This document shows positions 55,954 through 64,000 of a stretch of 64,000 nucleotides of DNA, one piece after another. Where the stretch lies: NCBI GenBank assembly GCA_022360175.1, contig JAKSDI010000299.1:1-64000 (forward strand), in the 5' to 3' direction. Origin of the DNA: Chitinophagales bacterium (GTDB lineage: Bacteria; Bacteroidota; Bacteroidia; Chitinophagales; Saprospiraceae). The notes below the pieces were generated by a model. It was not told where the DNA came from and ran no database searches. It saw only the letters and a program-made list of their open reading frames with translations. The number at the start of each line of letters is the position of its first letter. The stretch's first letter is position 1. The position numbers and the translations under genes are program-made.

Positions 55954-57222
55954 TTAAAGCCTATACCTAATGTTTTTAATTTTATGTTCCTGATTTAGAG
56001 TAATTTTCATTTGAATTATGCCATAAGCAGTTTCAATGAATGCTCTAAATTGGCTTTTAGACAGATGATGGATGTTCACTATTTTTCCATTACACTTATC
56101 ATTCCAAATATTTCTAAATTTATTCAGTGTTCCAAGCACCTGGCCTTTGTTATCTAGTACAACATAATTTGCTATAAAGGATTCAACAGGCTCATCCGAT
56201 TTAGCATTCAGCGCTTCTATTAATTCTTTGATTATTTCCGTTTTTGGGGGCAGCTGAATTTTATCCAATTCCTTTGTGCTTCCATTTTGGATGTATTCAA
56301 TAGCAACTTTTTTAGCATCATCATAGTGAGCCAGGTAATCAGGAATGATACCAATGCCTTCCAAATCTTGTTCCCCTTTTGAGTGTAGAGATTGTTCATA
56401 TGGCCAGTGGAGTAAAAAAATATCACTCATCAAATAGGTCATAGTTCTATGGGCAGCACCTGGTGTTGGTTCGCCAATCACAATGGCTTTACCATGTAAT
56501 TGTAATCTTTGTGTGAATATCTCCGCAGCAGAAAAGGTAGATTGGCTGCTCAGGATAACCAATTTTGCTTTTGATAATGCTTCAGACTGATCCTTAGGTG
56601 AGGCCCAAATCTCTTTTGAAGGGGCATTCCACTGATAACTAGTTGCCAACTTCTTTTTCTCATCAAAAAAATACCCTATGAGGTAATTTATTGTTTCATC
56701 CGACCCACCTGAATTATCTCTTAAATCTAATACGATTGCTTTTGGATTTTCAAGCGATGACATTAACTCATTTATCTCCTTTTTGATAAGACTATCTAAT
56801 GAAGGAAATTCATCAAATTTCAGGTAATAAACTCCATCTGTAATCAACTGTTTTTGAAAGAGGCTTTGGGTTATAAATTCTTTTGGCTTAGCAGAATTGG
56901 TTGGTTGAGACTGATGCAGTCCTATTTTTAGATGGAGGTCATTCGATAAAATGTATAAATCCCGATTTAAGGTTTCCACGAAGAGGCTGGCGTCAGAGAT
57001 CGCGGCATAATCACCATGATCGATTTTATCCTTGAGTCGCCTGGCTATATTAGATCCTTTTGCTTTCCATAGAAACTCATTTTCAAAACTCAATACAAGA
57101 TCATTCAGAAATTCATTTTTTTGCGCTTCTGACATCTCTACCTGAGCAAAAGCTAAATTGGCAGCGAAAATGGCTAAAACAAAAACCTTAATTGACAATT
57201 TGCTCATTTTTTTTTGCTGCAA
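55954..57222 (-). CDS. S41-family peptidase-like protein
   Basis: 422 residues, signal peptide about 1-26 (AIFAANLAFAQ). The core reads AIVLDLRDNSGGSDETINYLIGYFFD, then VILSSQSTFSAAEIFTQRLQ (the Ser of TFSAAE is the likely nucleophile) and VIGEPTPGAAH, the pattern of the retinoid-binding-like branch of S41 (C-terminal processing) peptidases. No PDZ domain is seen. A C-terminal DUF-like segment follows. It starts 43 bases after the AraC gene on the minus strand and precedes the secreted protein. Confidence 0.85.
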   Translation of the reverse strand: MQQKKMSKLSIKVFVLAIFAANLAFAQVEMSEAQKNEFLNDLVLSFENEFLWKAKGSNIARRLKDKIDHGDYAAISDASLFVETLNRDLYILSNDLHLKIGLHQSQPTNSAKPKEFITQSLFQKQLITDGVYYLKFDEFPSLDSLIKKEINELMSSLENPKAIVLDLRDNSGGSDETINYLIGYFFDEKKKLATSYQWNAPSKEIWASPKDQSEALSKAKLVILSSQSTFSAAEIFTQRLQLHGKAIVIGEPTPGAAHRTMTYLMSDIFLLHWPYEQSLHSKGEQDLEGIGIIPDYLAHYDDAKKVAIEYIQNGSTKELDKIQLPPKTEIIKELIEALNAKSDEPVESFIANYVVLDNKGQVLGTLNKFRNIWNDKCNGKIVNIHHLSKSQFRAFIETAYGIIQMKITLNQEHKIKNIRYRL

Positions 57223-57265
57223 GTAGTAAAATTTCTCCGTCGAAAAATAGAATAATATTAGCCTT

Positions 57266-58036
57266 TCAAATATTTACTTTCTTTAGTTTCCTGGGATTAG
57301 TACCTATGTAGTATTTAAATAAACGGTTCATATGGCTTTGATCCGAAAAACCACAGATATAAGTGATTTCAGTTAGAGAGTGAGAAGAATTAAAAATCAG
57401 ATTCACAGCACGCTTTATCTTGATTATACGCATATAATCTGCTAAAGTGCATTGCGTATGTTTCGCAAAACTTTTTGAAATTGTAACAGGGTGAAAGCCC
57501 AATTCATTTGAAATTTCGTGAAGTGGAACAAATTCTTGCCAACGATCATTCAATAAACTTTTAAGCGTTTCAATCCAATCAGGCATCCTTCCTGACTTAT
57601 CTTTGAAAAAAATGGATGTTATAGTTTGTTGTATGGAGTCGTTGGAATAAGTATCATTAATAAAAAGTTCATAATAGATTTTCAGCATTGATAGATAAGC
57701 TCCGCTGCTAAGCTTAAGGTTAGAAAACTGAAATTCGTCATTAAAAAACGAAGTACTCAATTCAATATTTAAGTTTTTAGATGGAAAAACGGTATTTCTA
57801 TTCCGATGAATTTCTCCTTCACGATAGGTCATAAGTTTACCTGGCACCACATCAATATCACCTTTTTTTCTTGACTCCCGATTACCTCCTACCAGAATGG
57901 AAGATAAATGTACATCTTCATGGTAATGCCATTCTTCAGAAACCTTATGAGTATACTCTACCACTGATACGCGCATCAAGTCATTTTGAAAGCTCTTTAA
58001 AGTATCCCCCAGAAAGCCTGTCCTATTTGCCTTCAT
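57266..58036 (-). CDS. AraC family transcriptional regulator
   Basis: 256 residues. The N-terminal cupin-like half (EWHYHEDVHLSSILVGGNRESRKK, MTYREGEIHRN) probably senses a small molecule. The C-terminal two-helix-turn-helix module (PLHEISNELGFHPVTISKSFAKHTQCTLADYMRIIKIKRAVNLI, SLTEITYICGFSDQSHMNRLFKYYIGTNPRKLKK) is typical AraC. It sits inside the six-gene run and is the obvious regulator of it. Confidence 0.93.
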   Translation of the reverse strand: MKANRTGFLGDTLKSFQNDLMRVSVVEYTHKVSEEWHYHEDVHLSSILVGGNRESRKKGDIDVVPGKLMTYREGEIHRNRNTVFPSKNLNIELSTSFFNDEFQFSNLKLSSGAYLSMLKIYYELFINDTYSNDSIQQTITSIFFKDKSGRMPDWIETLKSLLNDRWQEFVPLHEISNELGFHPVTISKSFAKHTQCTLADYMRIIKIKRAVNLIFNSSHSLTEITYICGFSDQSHMNRLFKYYIGTNPRKLKKVNI

Positions 58037-58089
58037 ATCTTGATAATAATTATTAGCTCCTCAAGGCTTATAATACGCTGAAATTCATT

Positions 58090-58398
58090 TTATATTTTCT
58101 CTCCTTTCACCAGCAACATAGATTTTACTGATTCATTCTTTAAATGAATAAACTTCAAACGGCTATCATCTTTCATAAATGCTGCTAAGTCTTGTTCAGA
58201 ATCAAATGAAATGAAGTGTATTTCATAAGGCAATTCTTCAACGGGACTAACAAAGTTTTCTGTTGTAGGCCTTAATCTGTAAATAATTCTGCCATTGTAT
58301 TTTTCCATCAATGGAATCGCGTGGCTCTCAAATTCCAGGAATATTTCTTCCTTTCCTTCCTGTACAAAAATCAATTGAGTTATGTAGATCATAGCCAT
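58090..58398 (-). CDS. Small dimeric alpha/beta-barrel protein (DUF1330-like)
   Basis: 102 residues with a ferredoxin-like pattern (IYITQLIFVQEGKEEIFLEFESHAIPLMEKYNGRIIYRLRP, YEIHFISFDSEQDLAAFMKDDSR) as seen in DUF1330 and antibiotic-monooxygenase-like proteins. The pocket is not typed. It lies between the class C serine hydrolase and AraC genes, 51 and 53 bases from them. Confidence 0.75.
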   Translation of the reverse strand: MAMIYITQLIFVQEGKEEIFLEFESHAIPLMEKYNGRIIYRLRPTTENFVSPVEELPYEIHFISFDSEQDLAAFMKDDSRLKFIHLKNESVKSMLLVKGEKI

Positions 58399-58449
58399 TT
58401 CATTTTAGGGTTTAATTTATTTGTTTTCATACTAGCTTCCGTTTTCTTT

Positions 58450-60120
58450 TTACGATAGTTTTTTGAATTTCACTTTTTTTGCTCTATCTGATGAGATATA
58501 AAATCCAATAATTTCATTATTTCTATCTCGTTCAAATTCAAGGACTCTAAATTGCCATCCTAAACTCATAAAGCCATCAGCTTTGATGGCGTTCAACACG
58601 ATTGGATCCATTTTAGAATGCATCACAATCAATTTCCCTTCTTGAAGTTTAAGCTTATATTTTGTGTCCAGGTCCTCGCTATAAAAAGAACCTTCAAATT
58701 CCTTTAGTTCTTCTTCAGAATAACTCTTAGGTTCAAAAGCATTGTATTCCTCTACTTTCTCCCCATCAACTATAATTTTGATTGAATTCAAAATAGTATC
58801 GAAAACGGCTGTTACATCACTAGCATTTTCAAATTGGAAGGAGGTCAATGACAAAGGAAGTAATGATGTTTCCCGGTTATTCTGTTCTGGCCTCGAGTAA
58901 ATGAGCTTATTATCTCGCACGGAAATATTTCTAGTAATATAGTTGTCGAAGTCCAGATAATTGCCTTCGTATTTTTTCAAGCTGGATGTAGGCAATTCAA
59001 TTACCCTATTTTCACTTGTCGGAGTAAGATCTGCTTCTGCTATTGTATAAAAAGTATGCAAAAATACATCTGCTACTTCCTGTGCTTTACCCTGAGCATT
59101 TATAGTTCCATTGTTACTCAATAAGAACACAGCTACATTTTGATTAGGAAAGCGCGCTAAATAAGTTCTATAGCCCGCATCTGCCCCTCCATGATAAATT
59201 TGTTTCAGGCCATTAAAATTACCTACGAATTGGCCATATGAATATTTATTTTCTGTAGGAGAAAGCTCATTCATCTTTTGCAATGTTTGCTCACTTCCTA
59301 CATTCTGCTCTTCAAAGTTCAGCACCCATTTACTCAAATCAGTTATTGTGGTATAAAGATTAGTAGAACCATAGTAAGAATAATTTGCGGGTGCATTAAC
59401 AAATAAATCACCCTCAAGTTGGTAAGAAGTAGCTCTATCATGAATGATTTCATTGTAATTATCCATTACAAAAGAGTCCTCCATTTTCAATGGTTTAAAA
59501 ATATTTTCGTTGACAAAATTTGCAAATGATTTACCTGAAACTTTCTCAACGATTTCAGCCAGAAGAAAATATCCCGAGTTTGAATAGCTAAACTTTTCTC
59601 CAGGAGGGAAATTCAAAGCACTTTGCCTATATATCATATCGCGTACTTCCTCAGAAGTTATAATATTGTCCGAATTATATCCTGCCTGCCCTAATAACTG
59701 AAGACAACTCCTTATTCCGCTAGTATGATTGATTAACATTTCAATAGTAATGACTTCCCCATAATCATTCAGTTTCGGCAAGTATTTTCTAACATCATCA
59801 TTTAGAGATAGTTGCTCCCTCTCTTCCAGCAATAAAATTGAAAAAGCTGTAAATTGCTTTGATACTGAAGCCAATGAGAATACACTTGAAGAAGAGATAG
59901 GTATTTGATACTCCAAATTGGCCATGCCGTAGCCTTTTGAGAACAACACTTTACCATTTTTCATACAGGCAAGCATTACTCCCGGGGTATGGGCATTGTT
60001 AAAATCTTTAAAAATTCTATCAACTCTAGCTTCAACAGATTCAGTTTGCTGAGCTTCAACACAACAAAAACACAAAAAAATTAGAGCCGTTGTTAATATC
60101 AATTGATTAGTCATTTGCAA
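58450..60120 (-). CDS. Class C beta-lactamase-like serine hydrolase
   Basis: 556 residues, signal peptide about 1-23 (CCVEAQQ). The SxxK motif is Ser85-Val-Ser-Lys88, the YxN motif is Tyr179-Ser-Asn181, and HGG is at 310-312; NHTSGIRS is also present. These mark the class C/D-Ala-D-Ala-peptidase and esterase family. A C-terminal beta domain of about 170 residues follows, as in many Bacteroidota members. It may act as a peptidase, esterase or beta-lactamase; which is unknown. It starts 19 bases after the PD40 lipoprotein gene. Confidence 0.93.
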   Translation of the reverse strand: MQMTNQLILTTALIFLCFCCVEAQQTESVEARVDRIFKDFNNAHTPGVMLACMKNGKVLFSKGYGMANLEYQIPISSSSVFSLASVSKQFTAFSILLLEEREQLSLNDDVRKYLPKLNDYGEVITIEMLINHTSGIRSCLQLLGQAGYNSDNIITSEEVRDMIYRQSALNFPPGEKFSYSNSGYFLLAEIVEKVSGKSFANFVNENIFKPLKMEDSFVMDNYNEIIHDRATSYQLEGDLFVNAPANYSYYGSTNLYTTITDLSKWVLNFEEQNVGSEQTLQKMNELSPTENKYSYGQFVGNFNGLKQIYHGGADAGYRTYLARFPNQNVAVFLLSNNGTINAQGKAQEVADVFLHTFYTIAEADLTPTSENRVIELPTSSLKKYEGNYLDFDNYITRNISVRDNKLIYSRPEQNNRETSLLPLSLTSFQFENASDVTAVFDTILNSIKIIVDGEKVEEYNAFEPKSYSEEELKEFEGSFYSEDLDTKYKLKLQEGKLIVMHSKMDPIVLNAIKADGFMSLGWQFRVLEFERDRNNEIIGFYISSDRAKKVKFKKLS

Positions 60121-60139
60121 GTGTTTTTCAGTCCTATAC

Positions 60140-61033
60140 TTATTGGCTTTCTGTCAACTCTGAGTCTATACTAACCCATTTCACCTTCCATTTTCCATTG
60201 GAATGATTGCCTGAAGTAAAGAAAAGGAATTTATTATCCGGTGTTATATAAGGATTACCTTGTCCGAAGGTATTGATTGATGTGTTTAGTGTTTTCACAT
60301 TACGCCAATGGCTATTTCCATCCTTATAACATATCATTAGATCCAGTTGCTCTCCAATGGAAGCAAATATTAGATAATCTTCTTCTGGGGAAATATAAGG
60401 AGTGCATTTCCCATGCGGAGTATCTGCTAAAATTTGTGTTCTTTCTGCATTTTCAAAGCTGCCATTTACCTGCCTGGTGTGATAGATATCCATTTCACTA
60501 TAATCCAGATTGCTTGCATGAAAATACATCGTCCCTGAATTAGTTAGTGTTGGATGGGAAACCAGCTTGTTTTTTAGATTTGGAATATTTACAAACTTTG
60601 GCCGACTCCACATTCCATCGACTTTTTCAGATTTCCAGATATGCCAGGTATCAGGAATTCCATCAACATTCGTTGGCCTGCTCGAACTAAAGTAAAGAGT
60701 ATTGCCATCAGGTGAAAAACTCATTCCGTGATCATTATAATCACTATTAAAAAAAGCTTTTTGTGGTGCAGACCAAGCATCCTCCATTTTTTTCACAACA
60801 TAAACATCGAATTTTTCAAAACCCTTGTCAGAAACCGTATAGTAATATTCTTTAAAATCTGGACTGAATATCCCTTTGTGAATGATTTTATCATCCGGAA
60901 CATCAACTACTTTAAATTCAACAGGTGTTTCTCCAGGTATATCATCTGTTAAAAACTGTGCTTTAATATCTTCCATGTCATTATTACAGGCAAATAAGGT
61001 TGCCATACTGAGGATTACGCAGAATCTTTTCAT
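60140..61033 (-). CDS. PD40/TolB-like beta-propeller lipoprotein
   Basis: 297 residues. The N-terminus MKRFCVILSMATLFACNND ends in a lipobox LFAC, so it is likely a lipoprotein. The body has WD40-like PD40 repeats (FSPDFKEYYYTVSD, FSPDGNTLYFSSSRPTNVDG, ISPEEDYLIFASIG, ITPDNKFLFFTSGNHSNG) making a partial propeller. It is first in the six-gene minus-strand run. A role in sensing or scaffolding at the outer surface of the membrane is plausible. Confidence 0.87.
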   Translation of the reverse strand: MKRFCVILSMATLFACNNDMEDIKAQFLTDDIPGETPVEFKVVDVPDDKIIHKGIFSPDFKEYYYTVSDKGFEKFDVYVVKKMEDAWSAPQKAFFNSDYNDHGMSFSPDGNTLYFSSSRPTNVDGIPDTWHIWKSEKVDGMWSRPKFVNIPNLKNKLVSHPTLTNSGTMYFHASNLDYSEMDIYHTRQVNGSFENAERTQILADTPHGKCTPYISPEEDYLIFASIGEQLDLMICYKDGNSHWRNVKTLNTSINTFGQGNPYITPDNKFLFFTSGNHSNGKWKVKWVSIDSELTESQ

Positions 61034-61178
61034 CTTTCAAATATTAGAAGTCCGTATAACAAAACAAAAATGATGCGGGTTCCCTTTTCCAAAGGCAACA
61101 ATTACTAACCAATTTTTAGGATAAAATTGAAAAGCAATAAGCAACTGTCTTTTCGAATGAGTTAGTTAAGGTGCCATT

Positions 61179-62012
61179 TTAAGAATCTTCATTCTTCACT
61201 ATTGCATTCCCAATTATGAATTGGGTTATGGGGTTATTTTCTTGCCCCAGTTTATGGACTATTTGATAATGGTTGAGCTCTTTATATTCGTAATATTCTA
61301 TGAGAGTTTTTGATTGATTCTCTTTGTATAAACTCTTAGATTGGTCAATAAAGAAGTCCGTTTCTCCTGCTCCTACACTCAGTAAAACAGGGCATTTTAT
61401 AGCAGACAAATCTTTGTTAGACAAGCTGTAGTTATCCACATCATTGTTATCCAATTGCAACACCTTATTAAGATAGCTATTCTTTATGGGCGCTAAATCG
61501 AATATACCGCTTAGGCTACAAATCCCTTTAATACCTGACCTTAAGCTTTCATCCATCAAATAGGCCATTAAAGCCAAATGGCCTCCTGCTGAATGTCCGG
61601 AAAGAATGATCCTATCAGGACTTCCATTATATCGAAAAGCTTCTCTCCTAATCCAGGATATCGCTTCGTTTATATCGTTTAATAAGGTTTCCATATCTAC
61701 GGCAGGCATAAGCCGATAATTTACGATACAAACCGTCATATTGTTTTTCACAAAGGGCTCCGCTACAAAACTATAGGTACTCTTATCCAATGCACGCCAG
61801 TAACCTCCATGTATAAATACCAGAATTGGGGAATGATCAACTTTTGAAGGAAAGACATCCATAGTTTGCAAATCTAATGCTCCATAATTCTGATCTAAAG
61901 AGTGCCGGTAACATTTTTTTATTCTTCTGGATTCACTTTCGTTAATGTCTAAAAAGTTTTGAAAATCAGGATGGCGCGACCGAAGGTTTAGCTGATGATC
62001 TGGAGTTTTCAT
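61179..62012 (-). CDS. Alpha/beta hydrolase, kynurenine-formamidase/BD-FAE-like
   Basis: 277 residues with the HGGYW motif (VFIHGGYWRALDKSTY), the nucleophile elbow GHSAGGH and a C-terminal His in ELNHYQIV. The acid is probably Asp in GAGETDFFI. HGGxW plus GHSAGG marks the esterase/kynurenine formamidase group. No signal peptide, so it is cytosolic. It lies 145 bases before the PD40 gene on the minus strand and may or may not be in the same unit. Confidence 0.85.
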   Translation of the reverse strand: MKTPDHQLNLRSRHPDFQNFLDINESESRRIKKCYRHSLDQNYGALDLQTMDVFPSKVDHSPILVFIHGGYWRALDKSTYSFVAEPFVKNNMTVCIVNYRLMPAVDMETLLNDINEAISWIRREAFRYNGSPDRIILSGHSAGGHLALMAYLMDESLRSGIKGICSLSGIFDLAPIKNSYLNKVLQLDNNDVDNYSLSNKDLSAIKCPVLLSVGAGETDFFIDQSKSLYKENQSKTLIEYYEYKELNHYQIVHKLGQENNPITQFIIGNAIVKNEDS

Positions 62013-62144
62013 TTTTTATCTTTTCTTCCTGTAAATCTGGAAATAATCCGCTTCGTATTCAATCCATCTCAATGTTTACATTTTCATCACGGAAAGAACA
62101 AATATCTAATTTTAAAAATCACTCAAAGAGTTTTTTCTTTTACA

Positions 62145-63305
62145 TCAAGTAATATTAATCGACACCAACCATCCATTCTCTACTGGCCTTGAATCAAGCG
62201 TCCATTTTCCAGGATAGCTTTCCTCCAATCTGGATTTCACATACTTCAGCCCCGTACCATTGCTCCCATAATCAGATTGTATTGAATTGGTTCCATCATT
62301 AAAGAGTTCATATACAATCCCTCCTTTAACTGTTTTCTTTTCCAATTTAAAATAGCCTTCCTTGCGTTCGGGATAACCGTGTGTGATTCCATTTTCAATA
62401 AGGGTATGAAAAATAGCAGGAGGTATTTGTTCATCTCCGGTGATCCCTTCTGTCAATAATTGAAAACGAGCATGTTTTCGAAATCCCATGATCTCCAAAT
62501 GCGCTTTGCATACAGCAATCTCCTCGTCAATAGGGATCAGTTGTTGTCCTGACATTTTACAAATCGTGCGAAACTCCTCTGCCAATGCTTGTACAAATTG
62601 TGCGGCACAACTGGGCCTCGTTTCTATCCATTCTTGTAAAGACATTAAGCTGTTGAAGAGAAAATGCGGTTGTAAACTGCGTTTTAGCAATTGATTTTCT
62701 AAAGTTGAAGAACGCAATAAAGCTTGTCTTTGTAAGCGAATCTGCTCCCTTATCTGATAGCCGATAAAAATAGTAATGATGATGATAAAAGAGATAATCC
62801 CTACAAAATACCCTACAGAATTGAATTGATGAATTTCAAGATAGGTAGTACATCCAAAAATAATTAAACCTAAGGCGATAAGCACGCTACCTATTTTTTG
62901 CTGAGGGAAAGTATAAACAGAAATGCCAATACCAATGGTCAGGACTAAAGGCATTTGGGGCCATCCCATTAAATAAAAAAAGCATACTAAAATGGCTGAA
63001 ATGAGTAAGGCCCATTCTTTCTTTTTCACATTTAAATGAAATGCGATGAATCCCAATAAAAAGATACTTCCTAAAGTATAGGCAGTTCGCTGTCCGATGA
63101 TTGCCTGATATTCCGTTATACCAGCCAGGTCCATTGCCAAAGCAGCGTCTCGACGAAAAAAGGCTTTTGCCGCCTGGCACCAACAGAAAAGTGTAATAAA
63201 TAACAAGGCTAGCTTATGCCTGAAGCCAAAAAACAGCATCAGGTAGAACAGCCCCGAAGTGATAAGAATTCCTATTATTAGTATTAATGTCTGTTCAAGA
63301 CTCAT
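62145..63305 (-). CDS. LytS/YehU-type sensor histidine kinase
   Basis: 386 residues. The N-terminal half (about 1-185) has six or so membrane spans. The His-kinase box is LQPHFLFNSL with His214, and the ATPase part follows (PPAIFHTLIENGITHGYPE, YGSNGTGLKYVKSRLEESY) as in the His_kinase/LytS family. Such kinases usually pair with a LytTR response regulator, but none is adjacent; the upstream side is the repeat element and an NTF2-like gene. The hydrolase gene is downstream. Confidence 0.9.
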   Translation of the reverse strand: MSLEQTLILIIGILITSGLFYLMLFFGFRHKLALLFITLFCWCQAAKAFFRRDAALAMDLAGITEYQAIIGQRTAYTLGSIFLLGFIAFHLNVKKKEWALLISAILVCFFYLMGWPQMPLVLTIGIGISVYTFPQQKIGSVLIALGLIIFGCTTYLEIHQFNSVGYFVGIISFIIIITIFIGYQIREQIRLQRQALLRSSTLENQLLKRSLQPHFLFNSLMSLQEWIETRPSCAAQFVQALAEEFRTICKMSGQQLIPIDEEIAVCKAHLEIMGFRKHARFQLLTEGITGDEQIPPAIFHTLIENGITHGYPERKEGYFKLEKKTVKGGIVYELFNDGTNSIQSDYGSNGTGLKYVKSRLEESYPGKWTLDSRPVENGWLVSINIT

Positions 63306-63627
63306 AACAATGGGTTATATAGTCTAAATATAGGTAATAAACAAGATACTTACGGTAGCACAAAATGCCACCGCAAGCATAAATTTTGTGTAAAAATAGT
63401 CGGGTGATTCTTAGAGCGTGTCTGGGATTTATTAATCGGACTTATTTCGTCACTAATCGGCTTATACTTTGTTGAAAGAACACTCATTTAGCTCAGGCTA
63501 TGCTGCCCATCCGCTAAGCGGTTCACTCTCTCAAAAGTCTTCAAGACTTTTGCTCTACGAGTTCGCTCGTTCATGCCTCATCTAAGCCAATTAGTCTCAA
63601 AGAACAAATTCCCAAACACGCTCTTAG
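63306..63627. other. 320-base gene-free gap, mostly an inverted-repeat element
   Basis: No protein is seen. It is largely taken up by the element at 63413-63624. A 12-base string AGTCGGGTGATT just before the element (63398-63409) is also found at 28575-28586 in the candidate small RNA. Confidence 0.6.
63413..63624. mobile_element. Small non-autonomous inverted-repeat element, copy 2 (212 bp)
   Basis: Ends AGAGCGTGTCTGGGATTT and, on the other strand, AGAGCGTGTTTGGGAATTT are inverted repeats. The interior is a longer version of copy 1. Three perfect hairpins lie within: CCGC/GCGG (63511-63521), CAAAAGTCT/AGACTTTTG (63532-63552) and ACGAG-TTCG-CTCGT (63557-63570). Inverted ACTAATCGGCTTA/TAAGCCAATTAGT blocks make the whole element a large imperfect palindrome. 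No coding capacity. Its right end is 3 bases from the stop of the NTF2-like gene. Confidence 0.8.
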
Positions 63628-64000
63628 TTAAAACTTTTCTACATAGAAAGTTTTATTAATGATAGACCATTTACCATCTATCTTCATCAAGGTCATAAAA
63701 TCCAGAAACTGCTTGTCTTTATATTTAAGGCGTAATTTTGCAAAAGCTACATACCCACTAACTTCAAGACTAAGAATTTCATTGGTTCGTTCCAAGCGAG
63801 GGCCTGGTTTTCCTCCACCGAAGAACTCACGGGCATTTACTTCATGATAAGTACCATTTTTAATATACTTCATCATTGCCTGAGGGTGGAAAGCACTTAC
63901 TAAACGTTCGGTATCTCTTTCGGTACCTCCCATCATGTAATCCATCAATACAGATTCGATTGCTTCCATCTCACTATCAGCTTTCACCTCGCTGCTTTGT
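63628..64000 (-). CDS. NTF2-like (nuclear transport factor 2 family) protein, 5' end outside the window
   Basis: At least 119 residues visible. The fold is a small alpha-beta cone: MEAIESVLMDYMMGGTERD, VSAFHPQAMMKYIKNGTYHEV, GPRLERTNEILSLEVSGYVAFAKLRLKYKDKQFLDFMTLMKIDGKWSIINKTFY. This matches the NTF2/lumazine-binding-like group of unknown function. A GTG at 63987 could start a protein, but the frame stays open to the right edge (...QSSEV), so an N-terminal signal peptide probably lies beyond the window. Confidence 0.8.
   Translation of the reverse strand, partial: QSSEVKADSEMEAIESVLMDYMMGGTERDTERLVSAFHPQAMMKYIKNGTYHEVNAREFFGGGKPGPRLERTNEILSLEVSGYVAFAKLRLKYKDKQFLDFMTLMKIDGKWSIINKTFYVEKF

Noticed and set aside
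1..64000. tRNA, rRNA, riboswitch or prophage genes
   Set aside because: None was recognised by eye; a covariance search (tRNAscan, Infernal) was not possible here.

Overview
The window is AT-rich DNA from a Bacteroidota bacterium, most likely a Saprospiraceae/Lewinella-type marine lineage. The evidence is several secreted proteins with type IX secretion (T9SS) C-terminal sorting domains of type A (PNP...G.Y) and type B (CHU_C, PNGDG..D...NRWG), choice-of-anchor L and multi-Ig proteins, a Reg_prop/Y_Y_Y sensor kinase, many S-layer-scale secreted hydrolases, and TAnnTTTG-type -7 promoter elements. No rRNA, tRNA, CRISPR, phage or intact transposase was seen; this is chromosomal, mixed housekeeping and envelope/secretome DNA.

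Layout. 0.2-5.3 kb: a giant type B sorted adhesin-like protein (CUB plus about eleven Ig-like repeats). 5.6-8.5 kb: a TetR regulator with a clear operator and an alpha/beta hydrolase, divergent from folK and a deoxynucleoside kinase. 8.6-14.3 kb: pepT-pyrF (minus), then pabB-pabC and fhs (plus), giving a folate/one-carbon neighbourhood. 14.3-15.6 kb: a leader-rich stretch and two very small conserved-looking proteins. 15.6-24.6 kb: a secreted esterase, an ECF sigma operon with a possible trans-envelope anti-sigma/barrel protein, a large sensor histidine kinase, YceI and proC. 24.6-30.6 kb: an EAD11-TM-TPR protein, an ABC-2 transporter pair, a candidate small RNA, and an SSS symporter. 30.8-36.1 kb: two T9SS cargo proteins with closely related sorting domains. 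36.1-45.5 kb: holA, a three-LysM protein, a CNNM/CBS protein, glpD, a minimal CHU_C protein, and a helix-hairpin-helix/barrel protein. 45.7-50.8 kb: a heptamer microsatellite at the end of a trypsin-like protease that lacks a sorting domain, then an M43 metalloprotease. 50.9-63.3 kb: a long minus-strand run of cupin, HEAT-like, DPP-IV, YciI, then a compact six-gene putative operon (secreted protein, S41, AraC, small alpha/beta-barrel protein, class C serine hydrolase, PD40 lipoprotein), an esterase-like hydrolase and a LytS-type kinase. The right edge cuts an NTF2-like gene.

Mobile signal is limited to small non-autonomous elements. Two copies of one terminal-inverted-repeat element (26393-26556, 63413-63624) and one element with related ends (37152-37315) lie against gene boundaries, one of them directly upstream of holA. 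The most noteworthy systems-level candidates are the ECF sigma/trans-envelope barrel operon, the EAD11-TM-TPR protein, the six-gene hydrolase/AraC operon, and the putative small RNA at 28480-28628. None is proven novel from sequence alone.
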